Origin: Gyromitra esculenta
Lineage: Eukaryota > Ascomycota > Pezizomycetes > Pezizales > Discinaceae
Assembly (NCBI GenBank): GCA_038503075.1
Contig: JBCAML010000001.1
Span: 558,001 to 622,000 of the forward strand
DNA length: 64,000 nucleotides
Reading direction: 5' to 3'
Shown here: piece after piece, positions 31,730 to 47,300 of the stretch
Layout: each line of letters starts with the position of its first letter
Position numbering within the stretch: the stretch's first letter is position 1
The notes under the pieces: generated by a model
Told to the model about the DNA's origin: nothing
The model's database searches: none
What the model saw: only the letters and a program-made list of their open reading frames with translations
Position numbers and translations under genes: made by a program

Positions 31730-34700
31730 ACTGTTAAATGGACAGAAGTGGAGGGGGTATTGAGGAGGGGGTTTCTTTTCTTCCTTGTGTTTTTATTTTT
31801 TGATTAGGGCTGTGGCTTTTGGGCTTAGGGAGTTTTTTTTCCTTTCTCTTTTTTTATTCCAGGACAAGGAGTTGTAGCTTGTTTGAGGACTCTATATATG
31901 TGGTAGCGCATTGATACACACTAGATCGAGGGGTTGCTATGGATTGGAATAGATATGCATTTCTAGATTATCGGTTTTGTCTTCCAGTTGCTTTTCGATA
32001 GTGTGGGTAAGCGGTCACGATACATCACTCGCTTCAAATGAGGGCGGGATTGACTACCGCATCGTATGGCACATACTGAGATAGCTGTGTGAAATTGTTT
32101 ATATAGTGTATTCGCCTATTGAAGATATTTCATCTTATCGTGCTTAAGGTTCTACTGTCACGGTTTATCACCCGTTCTTGAAAGATTAAGGTTGTTTCTG
32201 ATTTTTGGTTTATCTCATTGGCTGTAACCAGCACATAAGCTATGGCAATACAAAACCAAATTTAAACCATCTTCTTGGCCACATAATCCAAGGTCTTAGC
32301 CTTCAGCTACACACCCATAACTCTTTAAACTTAAACAACAACTACAAACCGCATTTCAGCAACGTTGGGCGTCCACTTTCTCTGCCCAGAGTGGTAAACT
32401 CAAAACAGTTTATCTACTATAAACCACGTTTACAATCTTCTTTTCCACCACCACCACCACCACCACCCGACTCATTTTTATCCATTCTCTCCCCACCTTC
32501 AAGTTCTCTTCCCCTATATTCTCCTCCAGACATAGCCATCCATCCCATCTTATCAAATATGGCCAGCTTCACTCCCGACACCTCCTCCATTGGCCACCAC
32601 CCAATCTCCTCCTTATTTAACTCCATATCCCCCAACATAGCTCTCATAAACACCCTTAATTACTTTGCCTTAAATAACCAGCCCCTCGCCGCTCTATCCC
32701 ACTAGGTTATTTCCGAGTGTATGTACTTAGATTTCACCTACTAGCTGCAGCACTATCTTGTTGATTCATTCTATCTAGCCTCCGACTGACCGCAGTCTAT
32801 AACGATGCATGCAGTCGGAATCAAACCGTTTGTGGCGCTAGGAACATCTATTCTATATACCACCCGACGAAAAAGTTTCTATAGCCGTAAGTATATTCCG
32901 GCTGAATAATCAGACGAACAACTGGTTGCTGATTAAACTCTGCTAGAGGAACTCCCCGACATAGGTAGTGTATCTACAGAGATGAAAACTAGTGAGACAC
33001 AGGCCTGGATATACGAGTACTTGGTTAGGTACTCGAATGATGCAGGTACGTAGACGGACGGGAGTGTACACTATTGAGGGTTAAGTAATCGGCTCTGCAC
33101 GCCTACCGTTCCTACGACTTTTGCTTTTTTTAACTTTTATACTACGGGTGATGGGTAGTGATTTGTTAATACTGTGGAGGTAGCTAGAGGGAATTCATAT
33201 ACTTGTGACCTTGTATCCACAGGTTCTCTCTCTATCTATACACGTTAGTGTAAAGTAGCGCTCTAGGAGCAAAAGATAACTATCTAGCCAGTTATTCGTA
33301 ACTGAATTAGCTATATATTTCTCTTAATGGGTGAAAACACTATGCTGCCACTCCACGCCTCAGAGACTTTCTTTCTGTCAAAGCGTTTCATCGCCTGTAG
33401 CAGTATATTTCTAGCAACGATATACAGTAAGCATTCAACTTCAGCCGAAGCCATGGCCGAATAAGGAAGTGCACCACTGGCTCCTCCTGCCTGAGACATC
33501 TTATTGGGTCAAGTATCCAAGGGCGATTCCGGGAATTTTCACTGCTTTATTGCAAGTATGAGTCTGGTTAGCCCAACCCTGATGTTTATCATCACTTCCA
33601 AAACGGCGGATTAAATTCAGAAGCCAGACAACGGGATTTTTGAGATCTATGGATCTCTCTTGTCGGCCGATGTGGTGGGCTTATGTACGGGGAAAGACTG
33701 CCCATTTAATTTTGATTACTGATCTACTTATAACCAGCGGATCTTTGAACCCCGAGAAGAGATCATCCTCAACGAGTAATAGTCGTTCGGTCCGATCAGA
33801 CCTGCATAGACAACGCTGCTGAGCGGCCCAGGCAAGCTGAGAGGCGGTGTATGGGTATCAGGGTAAGAGGATATAGAACTTTTTATATGCTGCCTAGAAT
33901 TAATAATACTAGGCCACCACCCATGAACCCACTTTTTGTTTTGCTTTTTTGTAGTGCTAAACCCTGGCCCTGATTCCAAGTTTCAAAACACAGTTTTGTT
34001 CAGTATTCCAGCTACGAAAACCGTCCTATGAAAAAAAAAAGTAGTTTGGTAAAATTATTCTCCATGACTACCTACCTATTCCTACTACCAACCAATATTT
34101 CCCCCCCCTCCCGTAGCTACCAGCTGGGTAGACGATCTCCATTAACAAACCCCGTTATGCCTTCAATGCAATCGGTAAGTAATCCCTGGATATAACAAAC
34201 CCATCCGCCCATCCGCCCCATCCGCCCCATCCACTACGTACGCCAATGCTCTCCAGTCCCATCAAACGCACCACACCAGATCGCACCACAAAACGTAAAC
34301 CCACCCGCATACCTAGCCCGTAGCTTCCCCCCCTCCCCTTCCTCGCTTCGCCGCAGGCACAAGAAAAAATAAAAATAAAAATAAAATAACCCTGTAAGGA
34401 TGGTTGCGTGGGGTGGTGGGTATATGCTTTATGTCAGCCTTTACCGGCTGCACGGGCCCAGTTAATATCTAGAGGTCACCTGATTCTCGTTGAACGTCAT
34501 GCGATGATCATGGGCGAGCACTCGGCACCGTTTATCATCGTAGGGCGGGTGAACGGCACAACAGCAAGGGTTTGGGGGGTACATTTATGTACATACGGGA
34601 TACTGAAGTGCTGGGATGGATAGTGGGGCAGGCCGCACTGAGCGGTGAACTTATCGACAATTATAACTGTATGTACATATACCCCCTTTCCTAAACTCCA

Positions 34701-35360
34701 GGGCGGACTACTAGATGGAGTGCAGAATAGGGGGGGAAGACAATGGTGTAGGTTCTGTCTTGATGGTTGGCCTATTCGTTTGGTTACTGCAGTTTCACTC
34801 ACACAGTCCTATGAACCATCTAAGAAATGATTCTCCGATCTTGCAGCCAATCGAAAGCACTCACATAGCGAAGGCCATCAATTCAGCTTACAAAAATACA
34901 CAACAACGCCACTACTAAACTCATTCCTAGAAAGATAAAGGAGGTAAGAATTGGATCGAGAAAAAAACTAATTATCATAAAATCCACCTATGGCCCAAAC
35001 ACATCAGACCACGTCCCTTTCACACCACCACACCCATCTCCCATTTTGATTTTCCCCACCTCCCCAAAAAAGTGAAGCAAAAAAAAAGCCTCCAACTCTA
35101 TTAACATTCAAACACATTCCATTATTCGTCTTCAAATTATTATACGCCCTCCTGTACATGCCTCACAATGGTGTAGGAGCCAACCCTAAAACATGAAAAG
35201 AATAACCCCTTCCCAAACCAAAAGTGTCTTTTTTTCTATTCGCGATGGATGGGGCAAAAATTCGCACCCAAAGGCAACGCTAAAGAAATTAGGTGATAGA
35301 AATAGTAACACAAACAAACAATTAAAAACAGATACGTCATTTACAGATCAAATAAAACTA
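31730..35360. other. Gene-poor region between CAT2 and ERG5
   Basis: About 3.6 kb without a supported gene. Open frames near 32205-32705 (Ser/Pro-rich by composition) and 33311-33499 (minus, 62 codons) lack family signals. CCATCCGCCC repeats occur at 34199-34231 and AAAAT repeats at 34361-34389. Confidence 0.5.
34199..34231. repeat. CCATCCGCCC short tandem repeat
   Basis: Three imperfect units of CCCATCCGCC in gene-free DNA. Confidence 0.75.
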
Positions 35361-37270
35361 TCATGATGATGATGATGATGTTTGCAGAGGAAGGCGCTGC
35401 TTGAAAACAAGATGGCAATCGTCCTATTTTGAGTGGATAAGTCAGCAAGTTTCGGATGGGGGGTTGGGGAGGATTTGACTAACCATTGGGAAAATGGTCG
35501 CAAAAACCTTAATATCTTCGGATTTTGGTGTAGTATGATGTTCCCAGTCCATCATGAGAGAGGCCTTACCAATCATGCCCATGAAGTTCATGATGGCGTA
35601 GTTTTGGCCAAGACAGACGTGAGGACCAGTACCGAATACTAGCCAGTTCTTCTTTGCTGCCTCGGCTTCACCTCCCTCCAACCATCGGTCAGGGTTGAAG
35701 GCTTCAGGGTCGGGATACACCTCAGGGTCGTGGAGAGCAGGGTACAGGGTAGGGATAACCATGGCGCCTAATTCATGTTAGAACCTTCCAATTCAGTCAT
35801 AGCTAAAACGAATGCATCATGTACCTTTGGGAACAGTATATTCAGGAGTAAGCTTGAAGCTCTTCTTGACCTCGTACGGGACCATGATGACCGGGGGACG
35901 GTAACGGAGTTGCTCCTTAACGACTGCACGGGTATAAACCATTTGATCGATCAAATCAAGGGTAAGACGCTTGTACGGGTCACCTCCTCTAACACGGAGT
36001 TGTTCCTCGCGGACTTTAGCCATAACATCGGGTCTATCGGCAAGGAGTTGGAATTGCCAAGTGCTGGCGCTTGATGAGGCATCCTGAGAAGCGAAAAGGA
36101 AGGTGAAAATAGTCATGGCGATTTCAATATTGGAGAACATTTTGATCTTTGCAGAGGTTTTCTGTTCACTCTGGACTTCACCAGACTCAATCTTTGCGGC
36201 AAGGTCTCTGGCCTCAATCATAGATTTAATCCACGAATCCATGGTGCAGTTGGGTTCCTTTCCAGCCTCCATTGCAATCCTAGATTTTGCGGCACATTTC
36301 GAGAATTCGTCGAGAACGTAATCGGCACATTTCTTCCCATACCAGGTCTTGGTGAATGGAATGATGATGGGGAAGTTGACAAGTTCGAGGGCAGCGGTGA
36401 TTTTGTAATAGTTTTCCGAGATTTCCTTGACAGCTTCATCGGTGATGTAGTGCCCAACAAAAGTACGCAGAGAAACAGCGCAGTTTATGTCGCGGAACTC
36501 GCTCATGTATGGCAAAGGCTTGCCGTCCTTAGAAAGCTCTAACCACCTTGCGAAGTATCTGTCGTAAATCTCCTCCTGTCCAGGCAAGTACATGCCCATG
36601 GCTTGGCGACTGAACAATCCATTGAGGCCCTTGCGGTACTCGACGTGTTGCTTACCATCCAAAAACACCCAATTGCTGGGCCGAAGGATTTTCTTCGCTA
36701 CATCAACGACGCAGGGGCTGACATATGCCGGAGAATTGAAAACCTTACGTGCTAAATCTCTAGTAGAGGCAATAACAACAAATCTAGCGACCGATTAGCC
36801 ACAATCACATTTAGAGCTGCAGTTGAGTTCGGACATACTTGTGAAAGACAGAAACACAACTCAGGGGTCCACTGTTCCATTTCGCCAGATATTCAGTGAA
36901 TTTTGGATTCATGGATTCAAGGAAAGGCCCCATGAAGGGAATTTTCATTGAGGGTCCTGCAATGCATCCCTTTTGCCAGATATACCGGGCTGCAACATAG
37001 AAAAAATCAGCTTGAGAAGTCCCACACCAATTCTGCTACAGAGCCATCCAAACCTCCTACTCAAAGCCTACAAAAAGGGGGGGAATATCACAAACCTTGA
37101 TCATAGGTCACCAGTAGCAGTATAATTGTAATGACAATCTGCCATCCGCTGGCCTCTTCAAGGGATTTGCCTAATTCACCTACAGAATTGACCAGGCTTT
37201 GAAATGGTTGCTCTGCCGAGTATACGGCGGAGGGCTGCGTAAAAGATGAATTTGATGTAATTTCGGCCAT
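35361..37270 (-). CDS. ERG5: Sterol C-22 desaturase, cytochrome P450 CYP61
   Basis: Erg5 introduces the C-22 double bond of the ergosterol side chain in the endoplasmic reticulum. Five exons fit: 37270-37096, 36989-36839, 36783-35825, 35767-35484 and 35423-35361, giving 543 residues. The first exon ends in a membrane anchor ([15 protein letters not shown]). P450 marks follow in order: an I-helix segment [11 protein letters not shown], the ExxR motif in KEQLR, the PERF-like FNPDRW, and the heme loop [11 protein letters not shown] with Cys480 as axial ligand. The last exon is only 63 bases: FPM is joined to DDCHLVFK across a GTTAGT...TAG intron, then a short non-conserved tail ends in five serines coded by a TCA repeat. 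Length and motifs match the family. Confidence 0.95.
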
Positions 37271-38898
37271 TTCGTCAGATTACGGATGCCGAGTTGGAGG
37301 TTGTAATTGCTGATGGGGGATGCAGTCGCGTGTATCGGAGCCCCTCGGTTCCAATTGACACACTACAAAAAATGATAAACTCACACCAGCAGCGAGGAGG
37401 AGCCCAAAGGTAGAGCCTGGGAAAAGAGCCGGGTCGTGCAAACTAACTCGGGTAGCGACCGCAATTGACAGCCCTGGCACCAGCAACACTCGCTCGGGGA
37501 TGAGGAAGACCGAAGGAGGGAATTGTGTGGAGAAGAAAGAGAAGAAGGGAAAAGGAAGAAAGGGAGGGTATGATAAATCAATTCCGGGCCACTGGCTTTT
37601 TCCCTAGCACAAACGAGCGACAAGGAACGACAATAACAAACGGGGGAGGCCTGTGGCTAATGGGAGTACTTGGAGCAACAATCTGAGTTCTCCATCCAGG
37701 GGCCCAAATTGGGACGGAACACTGCGAGAAAAGGGCTGCTTTCCCTGCCGCTAGTTGCTTGGCTCGGCAACAATCAAATTATCGAGCTTATCACGGCGTG
37801 GCGGAAAGCAACACATCCGAATTCGGCCACTGCCCAATTATCGCCAGGGGTAATTTCTTCGCGATGAGTTGCTTTGCAATGGCTCAATCTGCTCCCTCTG
37901 TTTAATCTCGCAAGCGAGCAGCAGGCTGCCAGAGAGAGGCATACCCTGTTTGGTGGTCTCACACATACATCTACATGTACTCTTCCTACGACCAAGTAAG
38001 TACATGTACTTTACTGATGCTCTCGATCATGCGTGCTCTGCAGAAGACATGGCAGATCCTGGGTAGCCAGCTGCACCCATCCATCATTCCGAGTACTCGA
38101 TCCCTAGCCACAGTTCTTGCAAGGCATGGACGATTGTGCAATCTCTGTGATACGAATCATGCCAGATACGCAATAACCAGCCGATTGCCTGAAGTTCACG
38201 TGGTTTATGGGATCATTCCCCAGAGGTCGCCCTCTGGTTCAACGCCCAGCTCCGGTATTTAGCGTCATCACCACGAGTTCGGATTTCGGCTCGGTTCGCT
38301 TTCTCTACCGAGACACTCACTCACTGTATCAGTGTGTCACATAAAACCCCAGCCAGGTAATTGAAAACATTTATTGCGCACACCGGCGACGCGGGGTACT
38401 TAAATGATAGGGGGATACGGGGGATGCCTCGGACCCAATGCCAATGCGTTTAAGCAATTATTTTTTTTTGCTTACAAATGGTTGGGTTGCCTGATTCGCA
38501 AATGTTGAGAAAAATCCGTCCCTGAATTTCTGATACTATCCGTGGTTCTGGTGACCTCTCAGTCCACCACGGTAATTGGTTTTCGAGATCATTGACATTC
38601 CCTTAATCCTACGCACGGATGTCCAATATTCGAATAGGGGAACTTCTCTTTCGCTTCTCTTTCGCTTCTTTGCTTGTGCCGCGAAGCCTTATTCACGGAC
38701 CATTTCTCTATTAGGTTTGTAGATCATAGATCATCGGGGGGTTTTACCACGTTTTTTCGACCCACAGCTGCAGGCCGAGTACGTTAATACATAAAGTTAT
38801 TAGCCATACTCCTTTTTTGAGAGAGAATGGATCCAAACTATGTTCTTCTAGACATATACTAGGACACAGACTAACACTATAAAATGATTATCAGCCTA
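37271..38898. other. Intergenic, upstream of ERG5
   Basis: No supported gene. The first several hundred bases should contain the ERG5 promoter. Two TACATGTA palindromes lie close together at 37972-37979 and 38001-38008. Confidence 0.5.
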
Positions 38899-39112
38899 CC
38901 GTATTTACTCGGATAATTGGCTAAGTCCGGTATCTCCGAGGTACTCATTGCAGCCAACAAATTATATATAAAGCTTTTATGCTCCCAGAATTCAGAACAC
39001 GACGTTGTAACGACCAGCAGCCTCTGAAGTACCTGCGCACAACGTGTAGTTCGCTGGTTGCTACAAGTACCCTAGAGATACCGGACTTAGCCAATTATCC
39101 GAGTAAATACGG
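38899..39112. mobile_element. Tc1/mariner-type MITE, 214 bp
   Basis: Terminal inverted repeats of about 47 bp start CCGTATTTACTCGGATAATT on each strand and differ at only about two positions. A TA dinucleotide stands immediately outside each end (38897-38898 and 39113-39114), the target duplication of Tc1/mariner/pogo elements. The 120 bp between the repeats has no ORF, so movement would need a transposase supplied elsewhere. The near-identity of the arms suggests a recent insertion. Confidence 0.88.
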
Positions 39113-39114
39113 TA

Positions 39115-40062
39115 CGAGAAACGGTGCCCACAGACCCCTCGCGCTCTACGCGGAAACAGGATATAGGATATGATCTCATTAAGCTGAGGGTCCGGGACTG
39201 AATAAAGAAATGAGAGATCCGACGACCCAGGGCCGGCGTCCCTTCTGGCGCAGGACCCACCATTGCTGGGGCCGTTGCACCAATCCAAATTATAAGACGA
39301 GTGATCAATCGTGATCTTACGGGCGTCCTTTTTTTTGAACTCCATTTTTTTTTGTCTGTTAAGCACGACTACGAGAGCAGTAGTTTATTGCCGTAAAGGT
39401 TGCGCAAAAATACCCACATGGTGGGTTATAAAATTATGATCACCATTTACAGTACATGGGTATCATGAACTCCGTTGGGAGAAACACCTGATTGGTCTTC
39501 GTGGCTAACATTTAGTAGGTAGGCTTACCGGTTGATGTGGTCCAATAAGTATAAAATGATAGGCTCCTGTTTATGCAAAATTATTAGGCAGTACTGTTTT
39601 AATTAGGTAGTCGAATGGGAAACGAGCAGTAGAATTTCACCAGGCATTATAGCCTAGCAGGCTAGGTGCCTAGGTCCAGCACAGTAATACTCCCACACAA
39701 CGCCCCAGCACTGTAATCCCACCAAACGTAGCTACCACAGTACGGCGGCCTATGCATATACTACCGTGTAAGAGCCGAATTTTATGCTGCTTAATTTATG
39801 ACCAAGCTATTTTTTTTAGAACATGAGAGCTCGAAAGCAGAATGTCTTGTATAAAGTCTTGATCGGGACCTTTAGAGAAAAGCCATGGTTTACATGTGCA
39901 GGAATATATAATAATTGGTTTAATTTTAGTATACACAAAAGGTATAAACGGTAAATACTTCCATCACTTCATTACAACTTATAGACGACGTTACCACCCG
40001 TGAACCTATTCAACACGCGTTAATAATCTCTAGGTAAGATCAGCTAAGGAAGGGGTGGGGCC
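39115..40062. other. Intergenic, downstream of MCM3
   Basis: About 950 bases, AT-rich, no supported gene; must hold the MCM3 3' UTR. Confidence 0.5.
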
Positions 40063-42931
<2,869 letters not shown>

Positions 42932-43177
42932 GATTTATAGGGTAGTTGTTCGTTATGGGCTGTGAGATAGGTAAATGCTTCAAGAACAAAGTAATAGGTA
43001 TAGTTGAGGTCTCAATGGACAAAGGGGTCCAAGAACTAGAACCAATCCACGCACGAGGTTGTAGAAAACTAAACAAATGTGTGTGATTTTAGTGTACCTT
43101 TCTTTCCAAGAGGCGTAATGGAGACAGCAATTCGGCAACGCGCTGTGGAGATGAAGAGGGGCAGGGCTGAGGCGGGG

Positions 43178-43183
43178 ACGCGT
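43178..43183. promoter_or_regulatory. MluI cell-cycle box (ACGCGT) upstream of MCM3
   Basis: A perfect ACGCGT lies 247 bases upstream of the MCM3 start codon, with a near match ACGCGC at 43138-43143. MBF-type factors use this box to drive G1/S genes, including MCM genes, in other fungi. The hexamer also occurs elsewhere in the window, so position near MCM3 is the main argument. Confidence 0.5.
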
Positions 43184-44078
43184 AAAGTGGTGGCCGGAGC
43201 GCGATGGAAAAGGGACGAGGTTCGTGGTGGTCGAGTCGCGTCAAAGGACAATAATCTTTGCAGGGATAAATGTCTTTGATTAGTAAGCAAATACGAGTGC
43301 TCCTCTGTGATCCGTGATCAATGATCTTTGGGCTGTTGTTGTTGTTGCTGTTTATTCACTAGGCATATTCAACCCGCAGGTTATGGTGCTATGGCATGGC
43401 CACCGGATCCAATCACTTTCTATACGATAGAAAGAACCTAGCACAGAGTATGCTATAGAATTGGTTGCGAAGTCCATAGTTGCTTCGTGGGGATGCGTCC
43501 TTTGTATCTTAGGATGAGCCACCAGATCTCCATAAACCAAATCTCTCCCTCACTAGCATATTTATGCGATTTCTAGGAACGAAATTTCATCCAAGGACCG
43601 ACTCTAGAGCCAGTCCGCCCAGTGAAAAGCTGGTTTTCAGCCCAAAGCAAAACTAAGGCGGAAACCAGCCGAGCTGAGTTTTTGAGGGTGTGGGACGAAC
43701 GACTTCACAGTTATGCAGAGTTGAGAGCATTTAAATCCTGTCATCACTGAGGAAGGGAATACTTGGGAATTTATAATCACAAGCCAGCACTCGGTAAACC
43801 ATTCGCCGCCCATGGTCAAGAAAGCATCACAGGTGTGGGTTCTCTATCTTTTAGGAATATTCAAGATGTTTCTACGGCTTCTATGAGCCATTTTATCTCC
43901 ACAATAGCCGAATCCACGATCGCCTCGGCTTGATGAATCGATATCAACCCACTTCAAGGTTCGAGCTGGCCAAGCCTTGCCAAGAGACCAGGAACCAAGT
44001 TTCAGCTTTTTAGCAGCAAAATCTGTCCTGATTCCTGATCCCGCCCGCCAGGGGAGGGAGACAATAGCGGGTTTGCTG

Positions 44079-44086
44079 TGACGTCA
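44079..44086. promoter_or_regulatory. CRE/ATF site TGACGTCA
   Basis: A perfect 8-base CRE palindrome lies about 215 bases upstream of the cPLA2-like start, between GGGG/CCCCT-type (STRE-like) runs at 44050-44060 and 44093-44120. Fungal AtfA/Atf1 bZIP factors bind TGACGTCA and act in stress responses. Binding here is inferred. Confidence 0.45.
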
Positions 44087-44300
44087 TCACGACGAGGGGC
44101 TTAAATCCGCCCCTCCCCTCCTCAGAGCCGCATACCATCGAGCATTGTGGCTGACGTCTTTACTAGCACTCCCGCTCGCTCATCAGGAATTATTCCCCCC
44201 CGCCCCTGCATTTAGTGTAGTGCTGCTGTAAATACGTCTCGCATCATATATCATACAAATACTCTGCAATTGCACATGTCTGGAAGAAATTTTCTCCGTC

Positions 44301-47300
44301 ATGCGTTGCCTGCCCTCGGGATCACATCGCCTGCTGCTCGGTCATTCTTTACGTGCACCTCGTTCACTCCGTCGTAGAAGCCCATATATTCGACTCGCTC
44401 CTTCCTCAACTCCAGCTTCGTTGCAGATCCCTCGCTCCAGGTCCTCGGCCATGCAGAACTCCACAAAGATCGGCCTTGGGGCTCTTGTCACAGCCACGGT
44501 CCTCGTAACCTTCTATCAGACTCATGCCCGTCGGAAACGGTTTTTGGACGCTGGAACTCTTCACTGCGATAGCGACATAGAGTTTCCACCACTTTCAAAA
44601 GTGACCAAAGAAGTGAACAAACAACTGGCAGCGGAGAAAAAGGCTATCAAAGACATCCCAAAAACCGTTACGGAGGAAGATCAACGCAACAGAGATGTTA
44701 ATATTGTCGCTGAAAAGCCAGACCACAAGAACCAGAAGGACGCATTAAAGGATCACAACTGGCTCAACTTCTCCGACAAGCTTCTGGGTGCGAAGGAGTC
44801 CATCCTCTCGATCGAATGGGGTAAACTTACCGATCTCACTAGTGTTTTTCCCGATTGGGCTATAGGGCTACCGGAATGGATCACGAAGCTTCAGCGAGAA
44901 CTCAACATGGAACCTGGATCGTTGGCAGACGAAATCTGGAACGAGGCGAGGGATCCAAAGTTCAATCCAGAGGTGGAGTGGGATGCACGTGTAAGACAGG
45001 GGGCCGAGCTGTGCGATGAGGAAAAGGCATTCCTGGAACGGCGGAAAAAGCACACTAAAAAGGCACTCGCCAAGTACCTAGAAATCACCGAGGATAACAT
45101 TCACGACGACGATATACCAGTAATCGCAATTACGGGCTCGGGTGGGGGTCTCAGGGCCATGGTAGCTGGTACAGGATCTTACCAGGCACTAACAAGAGCA
45201 GGACTATACGACTGTGCGACATACACGGCCGGCGTATCTGGAAGCTGCTGGCTACAATCACTCTATCTTACATCTATCGGCAACTGTTCTTTCGAACGAG
45301 TGATACAACATCTTAAAGATCGTATCTGCATTCATATTGCATATCCGCCCAAAGCACTGGAACTCCTCACATCACCACCAGTGAATAAGTACCTTCTCCG
45401 CGGAGTCGTGGAGCGGCTGAGGACGGGATATTCTTCTTTCGGGCTGGTAGACCTGTACGGATTGCTTTTGGGAGCAAGACTTCTGGTTTCGTCAAATGAG
45501 CTAGATGTGTGTGACGGGGATCTGAAATTAAGCAACCAGAAAAAATACATCGAAAATGGCGAGCAGCCATTGCCAATATATACAGCTGTCAGACACGAGA
45601 TACCTTTTGTTGGCGGCGAGAATGAGAAGGGCGAGGTCATCAGCGAGGAGACCAAGGAGCTAGCCAGCAAGACCGGTGAATCCTGGTTCCAATGGTTTGA
45701 GGCTACACCTTATGAGCTTTTTTGCGAAGATCTTGAAGGTACAAAAATCACACCGATTGACATTTCATGATCCAATGTCTTAGAACTACCATTATTGATA
45801 AAAGGCGTATTATAGCTGGTATCCCAACTTGGGCAATGGGCAGACGCTTCGAGAATGGTGTTAATATCGACCGCGATGTACCGGAGATGAAACTGCCGCT
45901 ACTATATGGGATATTTGGCTCCGCATTCTGTGCAACACTAAGCCATTACTATGCCGAGATCCGTCCATTTGTTACCTCTATTAGTCTATTCTTGACTCTG
46001 GATAAGATGGTATTAGATAGAAATGATGATCTTTCAAAGGTGCATCCTATCGACCCGGCCCCGATGCCGAATTTTGTCAAGGGTCTGAAAGATTCGCTTC
46101 CTCACACTTGTCCAGAGTCATTATGGGAGTCAGATAGTATTAAATTGATGGTTTGTAAAAACAACAAACATGTTTTATTTACTCTGATGTATGAACTGCA
46201 CTCTAATGCATAGCTATCAGGATGCCGGAATGAGCAACAACCTTGCTTGCTACCCCCTCCTTCGCCGCGGCCGCAACGTTGATATCCTCCTCGCATTCGA
46301 CTCCTCGGCTGATATTCAAACTGCTAACTGGCTCGGCTTCGCCGAAGGTTATGCCAAACAGCGAAAAGTGCAAGGTTGGCCTGTGTCCATTGGCTGGCCG
46401 AAAGAAGATACCCCAGAAGAAAACATCCAAGGCGAGCTCGAAGACGCACAAGCTCACTCCGCAGCGGAAGCTACTGAGAAGCTTGAGGAGGCGAAACGAG
46501 AAGACGAAGAGGTTGAAGCAAACAAATCCATTGCTCAGAAAAGGGTCGAGCAAAAGAAGAAGAGCGCGTTGGGTTACTGCACTGTTTGGGTCGGTAGTAA
46601 AGAGGAGAAGAATACTGACGAGGAACCCCCACCAAGTAAGGCGGTGGAGGAGGACTGGGAGTTGATGAAACCAGATGCAGGTTTGTAGCTCTTCATTTCC
46701 AAGACCCACACCTGCCTTCACTCAGGGTTTTCTCTTATCGTGGTTTGGTCATGAGCTTGTGTCATCGAGATTCGTTGACGTGTGCGGGGTCTGATGGTCT
46801 GGTACTTTGCATGTGGTTATGCAATTTCTTTGGTCGCTCCTTGAGCGTCATTGGTTACAAGCCTCATGGTGGTCTTTGATTCGAAGAAAAAAGCACCTGC
46901 AGCAAGCCGACTCCCAAATAACCGATAGGGCTGACTGACAGGAATTTGATATACAGGGATCACGGTAGCTTATTTCCCGCTCATTCCTAACGAAAAGGTA
47001 CCTGGTGTTGAACCTGAAATCTGTCCATACTTGTCGACGTGGAATTTTGAGGTGAGTTGTTTCGTTTCATTTTCTTGCAATCCATGCCCTTCGTGGGGAA
47101 TCGAAGATTTGGGGGCTGGTTACTGTATTCGGTGTGGATCGCGGTAAAGCTGAACAAGTAATCGGAAATACAATCTGACGGGTGGACTTTTGGGGAGGCG
47201 CAGTGGACACCAGAACAAGTTGACCAGACCGTTGCACTCGCGAATGCAAATTTCGAAGAGAGTGCAGACAAGGTTAAGAGAACAGTTATGGCTGTGTACG

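Larger units (their letters stand above)
42932..44300. other. Divergent intergenic region MCM3 / cPLA2-like gene
   Basis: About 1.4 kb holding two promoters in opposite directions. Candidate sites are listed separately. No supported gene. Confidence 0.55.

Noticed and set aside
32205..32705. Plus-strand 166-codon frame and its minus-strand partner
   Set aside because: Driven by a CCA/CCT-rich strand; both strands open over the same stretch, so neither is convincing.
33311..33499. Minus-strand 62-codon frame
   Set aside because: Amino-acid content is plausible, but there are no splice partners, no hydrophobic or motif structure, and its surroundings are empty.
40015..40020. ACGCGT downstream of MCM3
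   Set aside because: At the 3' side of the gene; the hexamer also occurs at several unrelated places, so no function is claimed.
43079..43279. Plus-strand frame of 66 codons upstream of MCM3
   Set aside because: Sits in the MCM3 promoter, biased to Arg/Ala/Gly from GC content, with no supporting features.
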